A DNA stretch of 6,670 nt from an uncultured Shinella sp. (GTDB taxonomy: Bacteria; Pseudomonadota; Alphaproteobacteria; Rhizobiales; Rhizobiaceae). The first letter of the stretch is position 1. Each line of letters begins with the position of its first letter. Position numbers and translations under genes: made by a program. Shown piece after piece: positions 5,510 to 6,670 of this stretch. Location of the stretch: NCBI GenBank assembly GCA_946481465.1, contig CAMLOC010000210.1:1-6670 (forward strand), written 5' to 3'. A model generated the notes under the pieces. That model did no database searches. It saw only the letters and a program-made list of their open reading frames with translations, and was not told where the DNA came from.

Positions 5510-5671
5510 ATGACTAACGCCAAACTCGATGGTCGCGCCGGTTCCGTAGCCTTCGGCAGCACCAACGATCGAAGGGCCCGCCGCGCCAGACAGCAGGCCC
5601 TCGTCAATCAGGTCGTCATTACCGGCGCCTTCCTCTTCGTCGGCGCCGTGGTGTTCGGTCTGGTCGGCTGA
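5510..5671 (+). CDS. Small single-pass membrane protein (53 residues), uncharacterised
   Basis: This short ORF has a clear ribosome site: AAGGG (5498-5502) lies 7 bases before the ATG at 5510. Two earlier ATGs at 5503 and 5506 are in another frame that stops after four codons, at a TAA overlapping the real gene's start. The protein has a polar N-terminus, a basic patch NDRRARRARQQ (19-29), and one hydrophobic helix at about 33-53 (VNQVVITGAFLFVGAVVFGL at 32-51). The positive-inside rule predicts a cytoplasmic N-terminus and C-terminal membrane anchor. I do not recognise a family. Support comes from a perfect TATAAT upstream, the leader structure, and typical GC-rich third codon positions. The gene converges on the class III aminotransferase with 22 bp between stops. 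A chance ORF cannot be excluded, but the coding signals fit together well. Confidence 0.72.
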   Translation: MTNAKLDGRAGSVAFGSTNDRRARRARQQALVNQVVITGAFLFVGAVVFGLVG

Positions 5672-5693
5672 CCGTCGGCCCGCTTCGCCGGTC
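5670..5693. terminator. Possible bidirectional terminator hairpin between convergent genes
   Basis: GACCG (5670-5674) can pair with CGGTC (5689-5693); an alternative inner stem pairs CGGC (5676-5679) with GCCG (5687-5690). The hairpin fills the 22-bp gap between the small gene's stop and the aminotransferase stop, where a shared terminator is expected. There is no T-run, so it is only a candidate. Confidence 0.35.
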
Positions 5694-6670
5694 CTATCTG
5701 ACCTGCGCCGTCACGAAATCCTTCACGATCCGCACGATGCCGCGCGACAGGACCTCGTCCAGCGCGGCGATGAAATCGTCCACATGCGCGCGCTCGCAGA
5801 TCAGCGGCGGCTCCAGGCGGATGACGTTGCGGTTGTACTCGGTGAAGGCGACGAGCACGCCGTGGTCGCGTAGCAGATGGCTGCCGATGAAGCCCGGCAG
5901 CGACCCCTTCAATTTGTCGTCGAGCACCGAAAGCAGCGGGCGCAGCACGAGCGGCATGGTCTTCGAGAAATCGTGGAACTCCAGGCCGATCATCATGCCC
6001 CTGCCGCGAACTTCCTTCAGAAGCGAGGGATAGCGCGCCTGCAGCGCGTGCAGCCGTTCCAGCAGGTAATCCCCGACTTCTGCCGAATTGTCGATGAGCC
6101 GCTCGTCATAGAGCACGTTGAGCGCCTCGATCGAGGTGATGCAGGCCTCGCCGATGCCGCCGAACGTCGCCATGGCGTGGATCATCGCGGTCTTCGGCGT
6201 GCCGTAGGCCTTCATGTAGACGTCGCGCGTGGCGATCATGGCGCCCATGGCCGCCTTGCCGCCGCCCAGCGACTTGGCGAGCGCCGTCACGTCGGGGACG
6301 ACGCCGTAGTGCTCGAAGGCGTAGAACTTGCCCGTGCGGCCGAGGCCGCACTGCACCTCGTCGGCGACCCACAGCACGCCGTACTGGTCGCAAAGCTGAC
6401 GCAGCTTCTTCCAGAACGCCTCGTCCGCCTGGATGATGCCGCCGCCGCCCTGCACGGTCTCAAGGACGATGACGCCGATCTGCGGATCGGCGCGGAAGGC
6501 GTTCTCGATCGCCTCTATGTCGCCGAACGGCACGCGGACGCTGTTGTCGACCAGCTTGAACTCGCCGCGATAAAGCTGTCCGTCGGTAATCGAGAGCACG
6601 CCCTTCGTCTTGCCGTGGAAGGAGTTTTTCGCATAGACGATCTTCGGCTTCTTGGGGCCTGCTGCGCGCT
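5694..6670 (-). CDS. Class III aminotransferase, ornithine/GABA aminotransferase type (N-terminus beyond window)
   Basis: This PLP-dependent omega/ornithine-type aminotransferase moves an amino group from a diamine, omega-amino acid or similar donor to a keto acid; the substrate is not readable. In the 324 residues present the landmarks follow family order: NSFHGKTKG (15-23), LETVQGGGGI (the E-x-x-Q/G region), WVADEVQCGLGRTG with cofactor Asp103, ALAKSLGGGK with Schiff-base Lys132 (codon 6275-6273), ATFGG with the partner-subunit phosphate threonine, and VRGRGMMIGLEF. The reading frame continues without a stop to the right edge, so an apparent GTG start at 6599 is internal. About 100 or more N-terminal residues are outside. 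The stretch between GLEF and HGVLVAF (about 5865-5975) seems longer than usual and has hydrophobic and basic patches. A standalone enzyme is suggested, since the downstream neighbour is convergent. Confidence 0.92.
   Translation of the reverse strand, partial: RAAGPKKPKIVYAKNSFHGKTKGVLSITDGQLYRGEFKLVDNSVRVPFGDIEAIENAFRADPQIGVIVLETVQGGGGIIQADEAFWKKLRQLCDQYGVLWVADEVQCGLGRTGKFYAFEHYGVVPDVTALAKSLGGGKAAMGAMIATRDVYMKAYGTPKTAMIHAMATFGGIGEACITSIEALNVLYDERLIDNSAEVGDYLLERLHALQARYPSLLKEVRGRGMMIGLEFHDFSKTMPLVLRPLLSVLDDKLKGSLPGFIGSHLLRDHGVLVAFTEYNRNVIRLEPPLICERAHVDDFIAALDEVLSRGIVRIVKDFVTAQVR

Noticed and set aside
1..6670. Mobile element, CRISPR array or defence system
   Set aside because: No transposase, integrase, regularly spaced repeats, nuclease or toxin-like genes were seen on either strand.

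Overview
The window reads as chromosome or large-replicon DNA from an alphaproteobacterium, most likely the Rhizobiales (Rhizobium/Agrobacterium/Ensifer/Shinella-like). The grounds are very high GC with strong third-position G/C bias, long spurious antisense ORFs on both strands, and the protein types present. Genus and species cannot be fixed from sequence reading alone. I see no rRNA, tRNA, insertion sequence, CRISPR array or phage gene.

Left part (1-2190, minus strand): a partial PLP-dependent class III aminotransferase of the glutamate-1-semialdehyde (GSA) aminomutase type runs off the left edge. Upstream of it, in the same direction, is an AraC-family regulator. The 87-bp gap between them holds a TTGACA promoter element and a perfect 12-bp palindrome, ATGTGATCACAT, with a half copy of it 20 bp away. 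The layout suggests a locally regulated enzyme. Its substrate is unknown, and it is probably not a heme-pathway HemL.

Middle (2191-3769): a 274-bp divergent regulatory region separates the AraC gene from a plus-strand gene for an unrecognised 298-residue protein with two winged-helix-like modules. The AraC-side repeats are GTCTCAT twice, 21 bp apart, and an inverted repeat with CCGTGCC arms. The two-module gene ends exactly where a convergent gene for a small DUF3307 membrane protein ends (stop codons abut, no spacer).

Right part (3770-6670): a minus-strand AGE-family sugar epimerase/isomerase (413 residues, complete) carries the family's histidine set and resembles mannose isomerase/YihS-type enzymes. 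Its 376-bp upstream region contains an AT-rich island with candidate promoters facing both ways, a possible long AGE leader, and a short structured leader. The short leader precedes a 53-residue single-pass membrane protein on the plus strand, a gene too short for usual ORF cut-offs. That small gene converges, across a compact hairpin, on a second class III aminotransferase of the ornithine/GABA type, cut by the right edge.

The genes do not form one operon. The window looks like several independent one- or two-gene units of ordinary metabolism and regulation. I found no convincing evidence of a new multi-gene system. The points most worth following are the regulatory repeats, the tandem winged-helix protein, and the small membrane protein with its promoter island.
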